From: Symbiodinium microadriaticum | Lineage: Eukaryota > Sar > Dinophyceae > Suessiales > Symbiodiniaceae | Length of the DNA: 64,000 nucleotides | Assembly (NCBI GenBank): GCA_001939145.1 | Contig: LSRX01000664.1 | Coordinates: 303,816 to 367,815, forward strand | Direction: 5' to 3' | In this document: one piece after another, positions 47,996 through 58,931 of the stretch | Position numbering within the stretch: position 1 is the first letter of the stretch | Layout of the letters: the number at the start of each line of letters is the position of its first letter | The notes under the pieces: model-generated | Database searches by the model: none | Told to the model about the DNA's origin: nothing | What the model saw: the letters and a program-made list of their open reading frames with translations, nothing else | Made by a program: the position numbers and the translations under genes

Positions 47996-49863
47996 CACAC
48001 CGCCAAGTTAACCAGCTCATCCGCCGTGGTGTTCTCGGCGAAGTCGAAGTCCGTGACCGCCGCCAGCGTCCGCAGGATGCTCTGCACCGGCGTCGTCTCC
48101 AAGTTTTCCCGGGAGACTGCGTCGGAGACATTGGCTTTGGACGGCATTCGCCGAAAGTCAGGGAGCCAGTTCGCCAGCGCCGCAGTGGACCAAAAGGCCG
48201 CCAGGACGCCGTTGACTGCTGCATGGGTCCTTTCCATAGCCCTTCGTCGGGCCAACGACGTTGTCGCCAGCCACCTCTGTCGTCGACGAAGCTCGCCTTG
48301 GTATACCCCGGCGGTATCATGTGGAGGCGCTCCTTGACGTTTGCCGGGATGCCTGCAGCCGGCCCGCCTGGATGGCAGGAGTGTAGTGCCAGGAGGCGAA
48401 AGCGCCCGCCGTCGGCCGTCCATCTAGATTTGGCCGGCTGGGAGTTTCTGTCTGACTCTCTTCAGCGCCCGCCCTGGTTCTCAGGCAGCACCGCCTCGAG
48501 CGATGTCCTCTTGCAGGCGTGCCACACGTCCCGGCGTACCAATCCTTCCTGCATTCGGTGTACGCCTGTGCCGAGCCGCCGCCCCCCACCGTGGCGAGCT
48601 CCGACCTCTGAAAGTCGCCGGTACTAGGGCGCCCGGATTCTGGGCGGCGGTCGACGACCGGTCCTTGCTTGGGCGCGACTCCATGCCACCAGCTTTTCAA
48701 TGACATCGGCTGGCACGCCGGCCTGAACCAACGCCAACCAACGCCTTGGCGAGTGTCGATTCTCGACATCATGTGCCCCGACCGTCGACATGTGGTGGGC
48801 AGGTGCCCCTTTGCACCGATCTCGACGAAGGCATAGCCAGCCGAGAGAAGCCGACGCGGCCATGCAGGTTGACCGAAGGCATCGTCTGCCGGGATTTCGG
48901 GAAACCGGTTTCCTCGAGCCACTTGCACCTGTTTCTAGAAAAATAACAGGACAAATAGCAAAGGAGGGGGAGGCGACGACGACACCAAATGCAATCACCC
49001 ACCCACGCCGGTCTTTTCAACATCCATGCGTGACGCGCCGGCACATGCGGCCCGACGTGTCTCGACGAATAGGGCAGGAGAGGCTCGCGAGAGCGTCCGC
49101 CGAAAGAAAATACACCAAAGCAAAATGCCAAGCTGCTGCGACGAGGGCGCCCGCGTTCTCCGCGGGGAGGCCACGAGCCGCCGCCTCCTCCAGCTCGCAC
49201 ATTGGCCACCGATCTGACTGCGGTCCATGGCGTGGATGTGCCGACACCAGGCGTCGTTGCACAGGCATTGCCGATCCTCGACGATCTCCCACAACCGGTG
49301 GGCTTCGTTGATCTCCGCCTGCGAAGTGACTCGACGAGGCTTGGGCGGCAAGGGTGGAAACCCAGTGCCGGGCCCAGTGCCAGTGTGGGGACGGCATCCG
49401 GGTACTGCACCGGACGCCGGCTGCGACGACTGCCCGCGATCCACCGACGCCGACTTAGCTCGGGCAGCCACGTCCGCCTGCCGTTCGCCGGCATGCAGTG
49501 CTGGAGCTCTTTAATGCGAAGCTCCCCCGCCGCTCGCCTGTCGTCTGTCGGCCCCGGGGCGTCTGAAGGCGCACGGGCGGTGGTGGGCGAAGCCGCCTTC
49601 TGGGCCGTCGGCGGAATCTGGCCACGACCATGGGCGACGTGGAAGTCCGTCGCATGGGCGAACCCACGGTCTGCCACTTCCTGGGCGTCGGCGGCCCTGC
49701 GCCTGATGCCTTGTCGATGTCAACGCTTCGCAATTGCGCGGCCGTCGCCGTGTTGGAAGCGGGGCGTCGACGTCGCGATCCATTTTTGGACATTGGACGC
49801 GACTCCAACGGCGGGCCCTCATCATGGCAGTCGACAGGGCGCCGGCGGGAGAGTGCGACACTG

Positions 49864-49973
49864 GATCTGAAAAACGTCGGGCGACGCAAAGCCTGCAGCA
49901 GCTGCGGCGTATGTGTTGTCCGACGGACCTGTCCCTGCACAATCCTGCACACATTACATGTGTTAAAAGACAA
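49864..49973. repeat. Partial repeat unit at the 5' side of retroelement copy B
   Basis: CTGAAAAACGTCGGGCGACG through GACGGACCTGTCCCTGC to GTGTTAAAAGACAA. It matches the last ~110 bp of the tandem unit and ends at the ACAA where the unit on the opposite flank begins. Confidence 0.78.
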
Positions 49974-51920
49974 CGCCGAGTGCAGCCCATCGCTCGTGAA
50001 CAAGACGGCAACCAAGGCCGACGCCAAGGACGCAATGGCTCGCCTGCGGCAGCCACCTCGCCGCTGCCAGCATCGCAATGCCAAACACAGCCTCTGGACG
50101 CAGTTGTACAGGAGCTCGGTGTCCAGCTCTCAAGAAGAGGCATATTATGACAGGTTGTGTCTGTCTCATTGCCTTTGGCGTCGCTCATTGTGCCGCTTTG
50201 GCCGCTTCCGCAGTGCCTCCAAACAAGAAGGGTCTTGGGACAGAGTGGTGCATGGAGACAAGTGAAGAGCGGGTTGGCCTCCTTCTGCCAACTGAGGAAA
50301 CTTGAGGCAACGATACGCAGCAAGCGGAAACGCCTGTCGGGTTTGCCAAGTTTGCCTCTTCGCGCCGCTGGCGGACACCCTGCGACAAAAGACAAACCGC
50401 TACGACGCTAAGGCCCTACTGGCCTGACCAGCTGCACGAGCTCGAGCCTCGCAGAGACAGCCGTTACCCTGCCACTATGCCGCTACACTTCTTCCTGCTG
50501 CAAGCCTTCGCCCCTTCGCAGCTCCTTTCTCGCATCTCGTACTCTCAGATGCGGGCTCGAGTCGCGGTGCCACCGCCGGTGCCGTTGTTCTGCCTGCCTC
50601 GGGCCTTGCCGTGGCCTCCGGCGCCTGAAGCATAGCACGTTGGTGCTTCAGGCTCTTAGCTGTTTCGCTTTCTGACAAGCTGCAGAGCACCAAGCGCCGA
50701 CGCTGGAGGCCTTGGCATGTGCCGCATAGTGCCGCGTGCATGCTGATCCGCAGTGCCAAGTAGCAAAGGACGACGGGGGTGGCCATGGGAGCTCCGAGCC
50801 TGACACGGCACACTGCAGGAGAACTAGAGACCTTAGCGCTGAGATGCGCGTTTCGCAGCCTGAGAGGCTGAGAGAGGCGGTCCAGTCTCGCGATGTGCAA
50901 TCCATTCGCACATTGCGACCTTTTCGACCTGAGGGAACGAGGCAAAGCTCATGATGAACGACGGCATCTTGGCGATGTTTCGACCACGGACTACTACGGA
51001 GCAACAACAGCCGTTTGACATGTTGCCTCTGGCCCTCCTTGAAACACAGACCTGCCTCAGTCATTCTTAGCCCGCACATCTGCCTGGCCTCATAGGGCCA
51101 TCAGAGCTTCCCGCAGCCGCTACCAGTACCATTTAGCAGCTTCAAAGCTACTTGACTTCATGTGCTGTCGGACGGATATCTTGAAGCCAGTTGTTTCTAT
51201 CCTGGAATCTGTCAGTGGGCCAATGGCTCCTGCGCACACCCGAAAGAGGCTGAGTCTGAGGTACGAGGTTCGAGGTGGGGTGCCTGTGCGCAATGCTGTT
51301 ACACAGCAGTTCCACGGAAGGCTCACTCCGGCTGGCTGAATGCGTGGTTGACCTCGTCCAGGAGCTTGCACACCTGCCCGAGCGTCCAATTTGAATTTGA
51401 GCCGCTGCTAACCGGAAACCAGACCACAGTCTCCCGGCACGCCCAGTGGTCGAAGATCAGAGGATAAAAACTCGCGCGACTATCTTGAGGACAGTTACGC
51501 GGTGCTGTACGGTTCATAGCCTTTGAAGTGAGTTTGCACCTGCATGCCGACCACAAGCCTGGCTTTGATCACCCTTTGGCACGCTTTTTGTTGGGTAGAT
51601 GTCGATTCCCGCTCTTGTGGCAGAAACGGAAGTTCACAGGAACATAATGGGACATACTTCGCGCAACAAAGCCGATCCAAATCTGATCGGATTCTGCTGC
51701 AGCAAATCTTGTTTCTCCTCCTTCTGGGCCAATTCAAGCCCACAAGAGGCAAATCCACTACATCAATGTCTGCTGGAGCGGGCGAGGACCATTGCCACCA
51801 CTGCGGTAGCAATCGCTCCCGCCGCTGCTGCGCCCAAAGCTGCCCCTGTGGCGAAGTCAGAGAGCCTGAAACGCCGCGACGACGCACCAGCAACAAGACC
51901 GGGACTGAGGAATAAGGCTC
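49974..51920. other. Unassigned region between retroelement copy B and glutathione reductase
   Basis: Lies downstream of the glutathione reductase stop. Open frames include minus 50,475-50,945, minus 50,648-51,079 and plus 51,599-52,144; the last overlaps the final glutathione reductase exons on the other strand and is a shadow at its right end. No motif is recognised. No polyadenylation signal is apparent, as usual in dinoflagellates. Confidence 0.25.
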
Positions 51921-51923
51921 CAA

Positions 51924-54900
51924 TTAAGGGCAGCACACCGGCTTGGGCTTCAGGTACGGTGGCAGCTGTGCACGAACCTGACAACACGAAAAGATACGCA
52001 AAGCCTAGGGTTGGTCAAACACCGTGCGGGCTGGTATGCGTTGATGGTAGCCCGTACCTGGTCTCCGTTCTTTTCTTGGCCCCAGCCCCCGAAGGTCACG
52101 AACTCCTGGCAGTGAGAGCATGTGGCACTTGCAAAGACTCTTGACTTCGCCTCGCCTCAGCGATGGTTGGATGGATGGCGACGGAGGCCTTCAGAGGTCC
52201 CAAAGGGAGACAGCACCGCGCTGTCTGCGGTCTGCAGCTGTGGAGCTTCAAAGTCCGCACGCGTGGCCCCCATGCGCACGGCCACAGCGAATCCCTGCAT
52301 CATCTCGTCCTCGGGTTACAAGGGAGGGCTTGAGCCAAAAAATCCTAGGAACTCGTTTGTAATTGGCACACTTGCAAGTCGCAACGATCTACTTTGTCAG
52401 GCGGCCAGCTGCTAGCTGCCTTCCCTGCATGCGCTCGGTACATTGAGTTGTGGCATGTTGTGGCACAGCAGCAGCAGCAGCAACTGCAACAACAACGACG
52501 ACGACAAGGAGTGTGTGAAAAGCATGAAAGCTTCTGAAAGCATCGGACACCGAGTGCGCTCCAAGCATCGGAGTAAGGGCCAATGCAGTGCAGACCCACC
52601 ACGCGTTCCTAAGCCAAGCCAAGCCCTGGCCAGTCCGCATCGCATGCTTTCCTAAAACGCCGGGCTTCTTCCGGCATCTTCAAGACGAGCTTGAGACCGG
52701 TCTTGACCTGTGGCAGCACTTGCACAGGACAGGAATTGCAGGCTGTGTTTGTTTAGTGCACCTTCTTGCCGTCGTCGTTGAATGCATACCTTCGTCATGG
52801 CGAGGTTTCCGGGAGGCCGACATGTCATGCATCTCTGCTCTGCTCACCGGGTCACAGCATGCTCGCAAAGCTGGACTGCTTGACCTTCACGTTGGCCTTC
52901 TGGTGGCCCAAGAATTTTACGAACGGCCGTGCTCTCTGCTGACACGTCAGCTTGAAGGCTTATAGCCACCTCGCCAAATTCGGCTTTCGCCTGCGGCTCT
53001 GTCAGCCCGATGCAGCCGATGGGAGGGTGGCTGAAGACGACCTCTGCACCCCGGGCTTCTCTATGGCCTCTTCAACATTTCGACGTTGCGTCAAACCCAA
53101 CGGACTCCAAGCGGCCGTGGCGATCTGCTCATAGGCTATCCGTGCCCGACCTGGAAAGCAGAGCAAACTTGAAGTATTCTCCAGCTCCGCGACAAGGAAG
53201 TGTGGTAACACAACGAACTTGAACACTAACATACACTAACAACAGACCTCCGAATATCTCCTAATCCGACCTTCTCCCAGGAAGAGGCGATCTGCCAAGC
53301 GCCGGCCCGCGGCAATGGCCACCGGCGTCAGCTCGAAGCCGGTGCTCGTAGCCTCGGAGCGCTAGGAAGCGTGGACTCTTCTACCGAGGGAGAGTCTAAA
53401 CCGAGGGACATCTCCAATGGCGTAGATTCCTTGCAGATCTTTTCATGTGCCGACTCGTATCGATCAGGGCCCGTCCTGGTACATTCGTATTCTCGAAAGC
53501 ATCCACCACGATATGACCTGGAGACTTCAGATGCGATCTATGCCCACAAAGTCTACACTCAGCCGGCCTGACTTATTTGTCAGCACGCCGCACTTCTGCA
53601 AGCCCAGTTGATCCTTGACAGGGGCGTGGGGCAAGTCGCGAAATGTTTCGGAATCAGCAAGGAAAAGGAAAGTACCCCTGCAGCTTTCCAGACGCATTGC
53701 CAATTCTGCGCGGCGGCTGTCACAGGCTTTCGCCCAATGGCGAGAAGTATACAATCCTAGGCAAGCACATTTGGAACTCGAATGGGCATGCATTCCAAAA
53801 ACCTGTAGGAATGTCAAGGTCCGAGAGTCAAAGTCAGTGTAAACCTTCTGCTCAGCATTCGAGCCCTCGGTTGCAGTGTAGGTAAGCAAGCCGTTGCTTT
53901 GCTTGGTGATGCGAGAAGGCTGGCTGTTTCCTCGGCCCACTGCAACTACGGGTGCGACTCTGCCAAGACATGAAAGAAAAAGCACTCGGCACCAGATGGG
54001 CTAATTTAAGACAGTCTAAGTGACGGTGCAACACGGGGCCGTGATGCTCCAAGGCCTGGCAGCATGCACCGCCGAATCTTGTTTATGCCTTCCTAAGGCC
54101 TGCGAACCTCCATCAAGAGCTTCACAATGAAGGGATCGAAGCCACGACGTAACACTGTGTCACCACCTCAGGATTCGAGCATGGGGAGCGGCAATCAACG
54201 TTACTACATAACTAGACACCAACATGGGCGAGTACTTTCTCAGCAGTCCTCTTAAGCCCGTCATCCATGCATTAGTGAATCATTAGTGAATCATTAGTGA
54301 TTGCAAGGATTCTGCTGCACCGTCTGCACTATTCTGCATTCCACACGACATTTGGACGACGCGCAGACACAACGCTTCCTAGTCTCGTGAAACCGTGCGC
54401 CGAGAGTCTGCTGGCTGCTGCAACAGGCGCACCAGAATCTTGCGAACCCAACCTCCCGTGCTCCCAACAGCGAGAATCCTCCTCCCAGAGCGAGGTCATG
54501 GCCAGGCTGCAAGACTTACCCAGACCACCTTCCTGCCCATCGCGGACTGCGGCATCAAGCATGCAGGAACTGAAAAGCCACCGGCCACACCCAGAAGAAC
54601 GGTGGGTCACGCGTTGCACCAAAGACTGCAGACATCTTGAGACCACCACGTGCCTACAGCATATCCGGGGCACCAAGCTACACCTTTGCGAGAGCGAAAG
54701 GCTTTCTACTTGTACATGCTTTCCTTCCCAGATCCGTTAACGGCCCAATGCGCCCTTAAAACCTTGCAGCCAAAATGGCTTCTACAAGTAGTTAAGGAAA
54801 ACTGCGACGGTGACAGACAAGCTGGAGCATGCAAGCATGGCCAGGCCGGCGCAGCGATTCGACGTTGAACGAATTCTGAACGCGCACGTGCCTCAAGGCT

Positions 54901-57293
54901 ACGAGCAGTATAGTGCGGCCTCCCCTCCCCCACAGCAAGCATCCTCCTCCCAGAGAGGTCATGGCCAGGATGCAAGACTTACCATGCATGGTGCCCGAAG
55001 CACCTTCCTGGCTGGCTTGCTCCCCAGCAGGCGCGTTAGCCCATCGCCCTGCTGTCATTCACCAGCACTCACCCGTGGTGTGTTGGCCCCAAGGAGCAAT
55101 GGGAATACCCGTGCAAGCTGCGCCCCACACCTGGCCAGTGGTGTGGAAGGAGTGCGTGTATGGGGTGATGCTCTCTCCTTCTGGGTAGGGCGGACCACGG
55201 TTGTCAACATGGTTTTACGGCACGTAGGACAATGCATCCTGGCAAAAGCATCAGCTGAAGCGATGCACATACACGGAATATATCGAGCGGATATCTGACC
55301 GCCCGACTTCCGGCTTGAATATGTCGTGTCGAATCCTATCGAAATGCAGCTGGCTACCTACTCGCCGCAACTCCTCATGTTCTCCTTTGCCAGGGCACGA
55401 AAGTACAGGTGCGTCTCTGATCCTAATGCATGGAGTATTCCAGCCATCTCCACTGCGATGTAGCCGGCACCAATGACTGCAACCTCCGGGTGGAAACACA
55501 CAACTGCCCCTTCAGTATTGTGAATTGAGAACGGACCAGAAAGGGTCCTGCACGCAATTTTGCCATAGATCACTGGTAAACGACAACTCCCGCAAGCTCC
55601 ACATCTCACGGCGTGGGGAACAGGACCAGCTGCTCAATCTGAAAACCAGCTCGTTAGCGATATCCCAGAACAACCGCACAAGATGTTCTCCTTTTGGTGG
55701 ACTCGTGCCTTCTTGGGCTGCTTCTTGAGCTCGAAGAAGCCGTCACTGTTAATCCTGTCTCTTATGTTTTTAAAACTTTCATGCTGGGTGCACAAGCTTG
55801 CGGCCAAGACTCGCATGCTCGATGCCTGGAATAGGCGGAGCATCTGGGATGCCGCCGCACGCTATGAGGATTTTCTTTCCGCAAAGCGTGGTCTTGCTGC
55901 CGTCTTTCCGCTGCCTTTGTTTGCCGCAAAAACTCCGGACTGCTTGAGAACTCCATCATTTGCAGAGTTACCGCCGAGTTACACCTCCACGGTGCTCGAA
56001 TCAACGAACTGAGCTGTACCTGCGCACGAGATGCCCTTGCAATGCTCTGCATCTATCACCTCGAGCTTCGCCGACCCCGGCGCCAGTGAAGGGCTTTCCA
56101 TGGCTTCCCCTCCGACCCCGTCATTTTGGTGCACCCTATCTCTCGCCCTCAAATGCGCAGAGTTGCGTTTGTTCTTGCCCGTTCCATGTCATTTGGGCGC
56201 ATGATTTTTGCGCTCCAAGCCACCCCGCCCTCCTCCCCTACACGTTTTCTTCTATGTCCCACACTGTACCCCTTGCCCTATCCCTGCCACACCTGTCCCT
56301 CCTGCACCCTGAGCCACCGTGGGTTTCCTCACCACCCTGGGCTCCCAACGTTCCTCCCATCCCTGCTTACTGTTTGACGAGCATGAGATTCTAGGGTGTA
56401 GTGGCTTTTCCTGGGTCGGTGGCAGTGGCGGCAGCTAGTGGCGATGCTGCAAATCTGAGGGCTTGGCCTTCGACAATCTCGACACCTATCGTGAGAAGCA
56501 TTCCAGGTGTGGAATTGCTAGACTGTCACTCCCCGGCCTTCCTTCTGCCAGCCTGCCGTGTAGTTCTTGTTCAGCTTCTTCACATATTCGTCACGACGCT
56601 GTTGAAGCGCCTCCCACTGAACCTTCCCAGCGCCCTCCGGCACCGTGAAGCCGTAGCCCTTCCCAAGAGCAGGCTCGAGGGACACCGCAGCGCTGCGGCG
56701 CGCTGCGTCGCTCTGCGTCGCTCCTGCCTTGGCAGTGGCAAGCTCCCCCACCATCATCTCACGGTGAGCAGCCGCCATGAACATCAGCTTCTTCCTCGTC
56801 TCATCACCACTCGACAGACGTCGTCAGACAGATTCTCAAATAAGACGGGTCGCGGGACACATCCCACATTCACGCAGGTCCCTCCCGGGCCAGCACCGGT
56901 TCGCTGGCCTCCGCAACAAGCCATGGGCCGGTCGGCAGGAAATGGAAAGCTGTCGAAGTTCGTTATGCACACGAGGCGTGATTAAGCTCTGCCCGCATTT
57001 CCGAATTTCGCTCGCGGATGTGGGCTCAGCCTTGCTCGTTCCAGGACGGCCCGCGCTCGACAAGAACGACCTTCGCACCATAGCCTCGGACTCACGCGGG
57101 AGGGAAGTTCACGGCCAGAACGGCAAGTGACGAGGAGAAGAAGAAAACTAGAGCCGCAACGTGGTCATCCTCTGTATATAGTGTGTTGCGATTTAACAAC
57201 TTCACAGAATCAGAGGCTGCCTGCGGCACGCTTGGAGAAGGCACTTCCGCCACTGCCGCCGCCGATCACAATGACATCACACGATGCTGTCAT
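51924..57293 (-). CDS. GR: Glutathione reductase, complete gene of about 28 exons
   Basis: The enzyme reduces glutathione disulfide with NADPH and FAD. Exons (minus): 57,221-57,293; 57,031-57,084; 56,854-56,908; 56,728-56,794; 56,538-56,658; 56,468-56,485; 55,985-56,019; 55,813-55,892; 55,709-55,754; 55,385-55,483; about 55,310-55,349; about 54,005-54,055; 53,830-53,919; 53,724-53,756; 53,568-53,613; 53,476-53,517; 53,410-53,429; 53,277-53,352; 53,116-53,150; 52,970-53,041; 52,856-52,899; 52,762-52,789; 52,669-52,707; 52,570-52,608; 52,247-52,309; 52,156-52,188; 52,058-52,105; 51,924-51,977. Motifs in order: FAD site VIVIGGGSGG, redox disulfide GGTCVNVGCVPKK, NADPH site VIGAGYIAVEMAG with SETHLYFR, LLAIGRKP, GIYAIGD, ELTPVAIAAGR, VVFSHPPIGCIGLTE, DEMMQGFAV and catalytic VAIHPTIAEEFV. 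Phases agree at every resolved junction. Length is about 500 residues, normal for the family. The start is the first Met before the FAD motif; an upstream targeting exon is not excluded. Two middle exons are approximate. Confidence 0.95.
54275..54300. repeat. Short tandem repeat TGAATCATTAG
   Basis: Roughly two and a half copies of an 11-bp unit in an intron of glutathione reductase. Confidence 0.8.
54763..54784 (-). other. Spliced-leader-like sequence inside a long glutathione reductase intron
   Basis: The minus strand reads AGCCATTTTGGCT then GCAAG, followed by GTTTTA. The dinoflagellate spliced leader contains AGCCATTTTGGCT followed by CAAG; here one extra G interrupts and the 5' end differs. 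The 13-base exact core is unlikely by chance in 64 kb. It could be a relic from mRNA retroposition or a decayed SL gene. Confidence 0.4.
56468..56485 (-). other. 18-nt microexon of glutathione reductase
   Basis: Sits between AG at 56,486-56,487 and a GC donor at 56,466-56,467. Joining it to its neighbours gives GVEIVEGTAQFVDSSTVEV, which matches the conserved segment of glutathione reductases. Skipping it would keep frame but delete six conserved residues. Confidence 0.75.
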
Positions 57294-57299
57294 CGATGT

Positions 57300-58130
57300 T
57301 GCTCTGTAAACATCGAGCCAGACCAAGGAGATGGACGTAGTGCTCTAGCATTCCTCCTTGTATATTGCCATAGTATCAGCGTATTGTGCATAATTTCTGA
57401 AGCTCTTGTTCGGGGTGCCATAGCACCGTCCATCGCTCTTCACGTGTTGTGTAATCGCTGAGAGCTGAAGCAACAGCCGTCCAAGGACAAGGGACACAGT
57501 CTGTCCAAGCGATGACAGTTCTTGAACTGTTGTTGAACTACCGGCAGCTATTCCCTGCCTGGTCCACGCGCATGGCCAAGGGGGCGTTCAGGCTGAAACC
57601 GCCCACGCTGGAGCTGCCACCCCTGGTGAATCCGATGCGGCTTAGTCATCCTACGAGGTTGCAACGTCTTGAGTGGCGGGGCCAGGGGAAAGAAAGCTAG
57701 CTTAGGCTACAGGCACGGAAAGCGAAACAGAGCTGGCGAGGAGATAGAAACGAAAGCCTCGCTATGCCAGCTTGCGTGAAATCACAGTAAGGCCCGCTCG
57801 AGAATTTGGCCATGACCCGTATGATGGCTGTCACCTCACAGAAATTAGGAGTCAAAAGACCAACTTATTGGTTCACGGTTTGAGTAGCCAGTGCCTCCAA
57901 CTTCGCACCATCTCCAACTTTGACTTCCTGCATCCCAAAGAAGACTTCTGGCACTCGGACCAAGGCTCTCGGAACTCCTGGTACATGTCCATCGGCACAG
58001 ACCTCACAGACAAACACCGCGTCTCTCTCTCTCTCTCTCTCCGGGTTTTTGTTCGGAGTCTTTGTCTTCAGCATAAGCTCCTTGCCTCTCCAAGGTAAGA
58101 GGCTCCGTCCTGTGGAAGGATCATGAGAAA
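57300..58130. other. Upstream flank of glutathione reductase, unassigned
   Basis: No confident coding region. A CTCTCT run lies at about 58,021-58,041. If a transit-peptide exon exists for glutathione reductase, it would be in this stretch on the minus strand, with an acceptor possible at TTTACAG just upstream of the Met. Confidence 0.3.
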
Positions 58131-58131
58131 T

Positions 58132-58581
58132 CTATCGCGCTTCGGAGAGCTTCTTCAACTCTTTGGCACAGATCGGCGCATGCTCCTGGGGCCCATCGCT
58201 TGCTTCACGATTCCGACAACGTCCTCGAAGCCAAAAGAGCTTCACAAAGGAAAGCTCAGAAGTCACGGCTTCTCGGTCCGGCTTGAACTCCACTGTCATC
58301 CGACCCTGCGTTTCAACCAATCGCAGAAGTCGTCCGAGGCAGGTCCTCTCAAAATACCCAAAGCAACGAACACACTGTAGCACCGCCACCATCTGAGCTT
58401 CGAGGTGTCCCGAAAGGCGCACGGATCTCGCAGCCGCCCTCTTGACCCCAGAGGACGTAGGTCGCCTGTGGAGATGAAACCGAGAACGCTGCTCAGGGTG
58501 ACCTCGTTTTTCGGTCGGCCTGCATAATCTCCTCGGTTTGCGCCACCTCTGACCAGAGCAAAGAAACCAAAAGAGACGCAA
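58132..58581 (-). CDS. Uncharacterised 149-codon open frame
   Basis: The C-terminal two thirds read like protein: VAVLQCVRCFGYFERTCL, MTVEFKPDREAVTSELSF and ICAKELKKLSEAR. The N-terminal part is Arg-rich and may be intron. No family is recognised. It could belong with the next open frame to the right. Confidence 0.3.
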   Translation of the reverse strand: MRLFWFLCSGQRWRKPRRLCRPTEKRGHPEQRSRFHLHRRPTSSGVKRAAARSVRLSGHLEAQMVAVLQCVRCFGYFERTCLGRLLRLVETQGRMTVEFKPDREAVTSELSFVKLFWLRGRCRNREASDGPQEHAPICAKELKKLSEAR

Positions 58582-58586
58582 GACAC

Positions 58587-58890
58587 CTACATTTCGCCTG
58601 CTGGCTCAGTTTTTCGATGGCAGCAGCTGCCGGCAGCGGCAGGCTTACCTTTGCGGTTCTGAAGAGCAGAGATCCGGCATGGCCATGCATGGCCCGGCCC
58701 TCCGAGTCCCTGAGGATCTCTGAGGCGCTCGGCTCCTTTCTCGACCAGCTCTTTGGCAAGTCCGGGGTTCTCGGGATTCACCTCACGGGCCCATGCCGAG
58801 GCCTTCCCTTCCCTTGGCTTCTCTAACCACTTCTGGGTGCGCGACTCGAATGAGGCGACCCCCGGGGAATCTGTCGGCTTGGCTTCAATT
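58587..58890 (-). CDS. Uncharacterised exon candidate
   Basis: A continuous minus-strand frame reads SPGVASFESRTQKWLEKPRE, then ASAWAREVNPENPGLAKELV and EKGAERLRDPQ, hydrophilic and helical with good codon texture. It continues to a stop near 58,587. Flanking splice sites were not fixed. No known domain. Confidence 0.35.
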
Positions 58891-58931
58891 CACTTGAACT
58901 GAAAATCGCTTAGGCCGAAACGCTTCGTGAC

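Larger units (their letters stand above)
47225..49973 (-). mobile_element. Decayed RT/RNase H-type retroelement, copy B
   Basis: Same family as copy A (27,799-29,450). The RNase H-like end reads AAVNGVLAAFWSTAALANWL then FRRMPSKANVSDAVSREN at 48,080-48,240, and its frame closes at 47,995 with TADELVNLAV. MPSKANVSDAVSR is the typical end of RNase H domains in dinoflagellate retroelements (basic-Pro-Ser-x-x-Asn-x-x-Asp-x-x-Ser-Arg). Upstream to 49,860 the minus strand is open in shifting frames, for example PADVIEKLVAWSRAQARTG near 48,670. Three tandem repeat units follow the stop; a partial unit lies at the other end. Confidence 0.68.

Noticed and set aside
53371-55298. Plus-strand open frames over 100 codons (for example 54,297-54,740 and 54,810-55,298)
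   Set aside because: They overlap glutathione reductase exons and introns on the opposite strand and show no domain.
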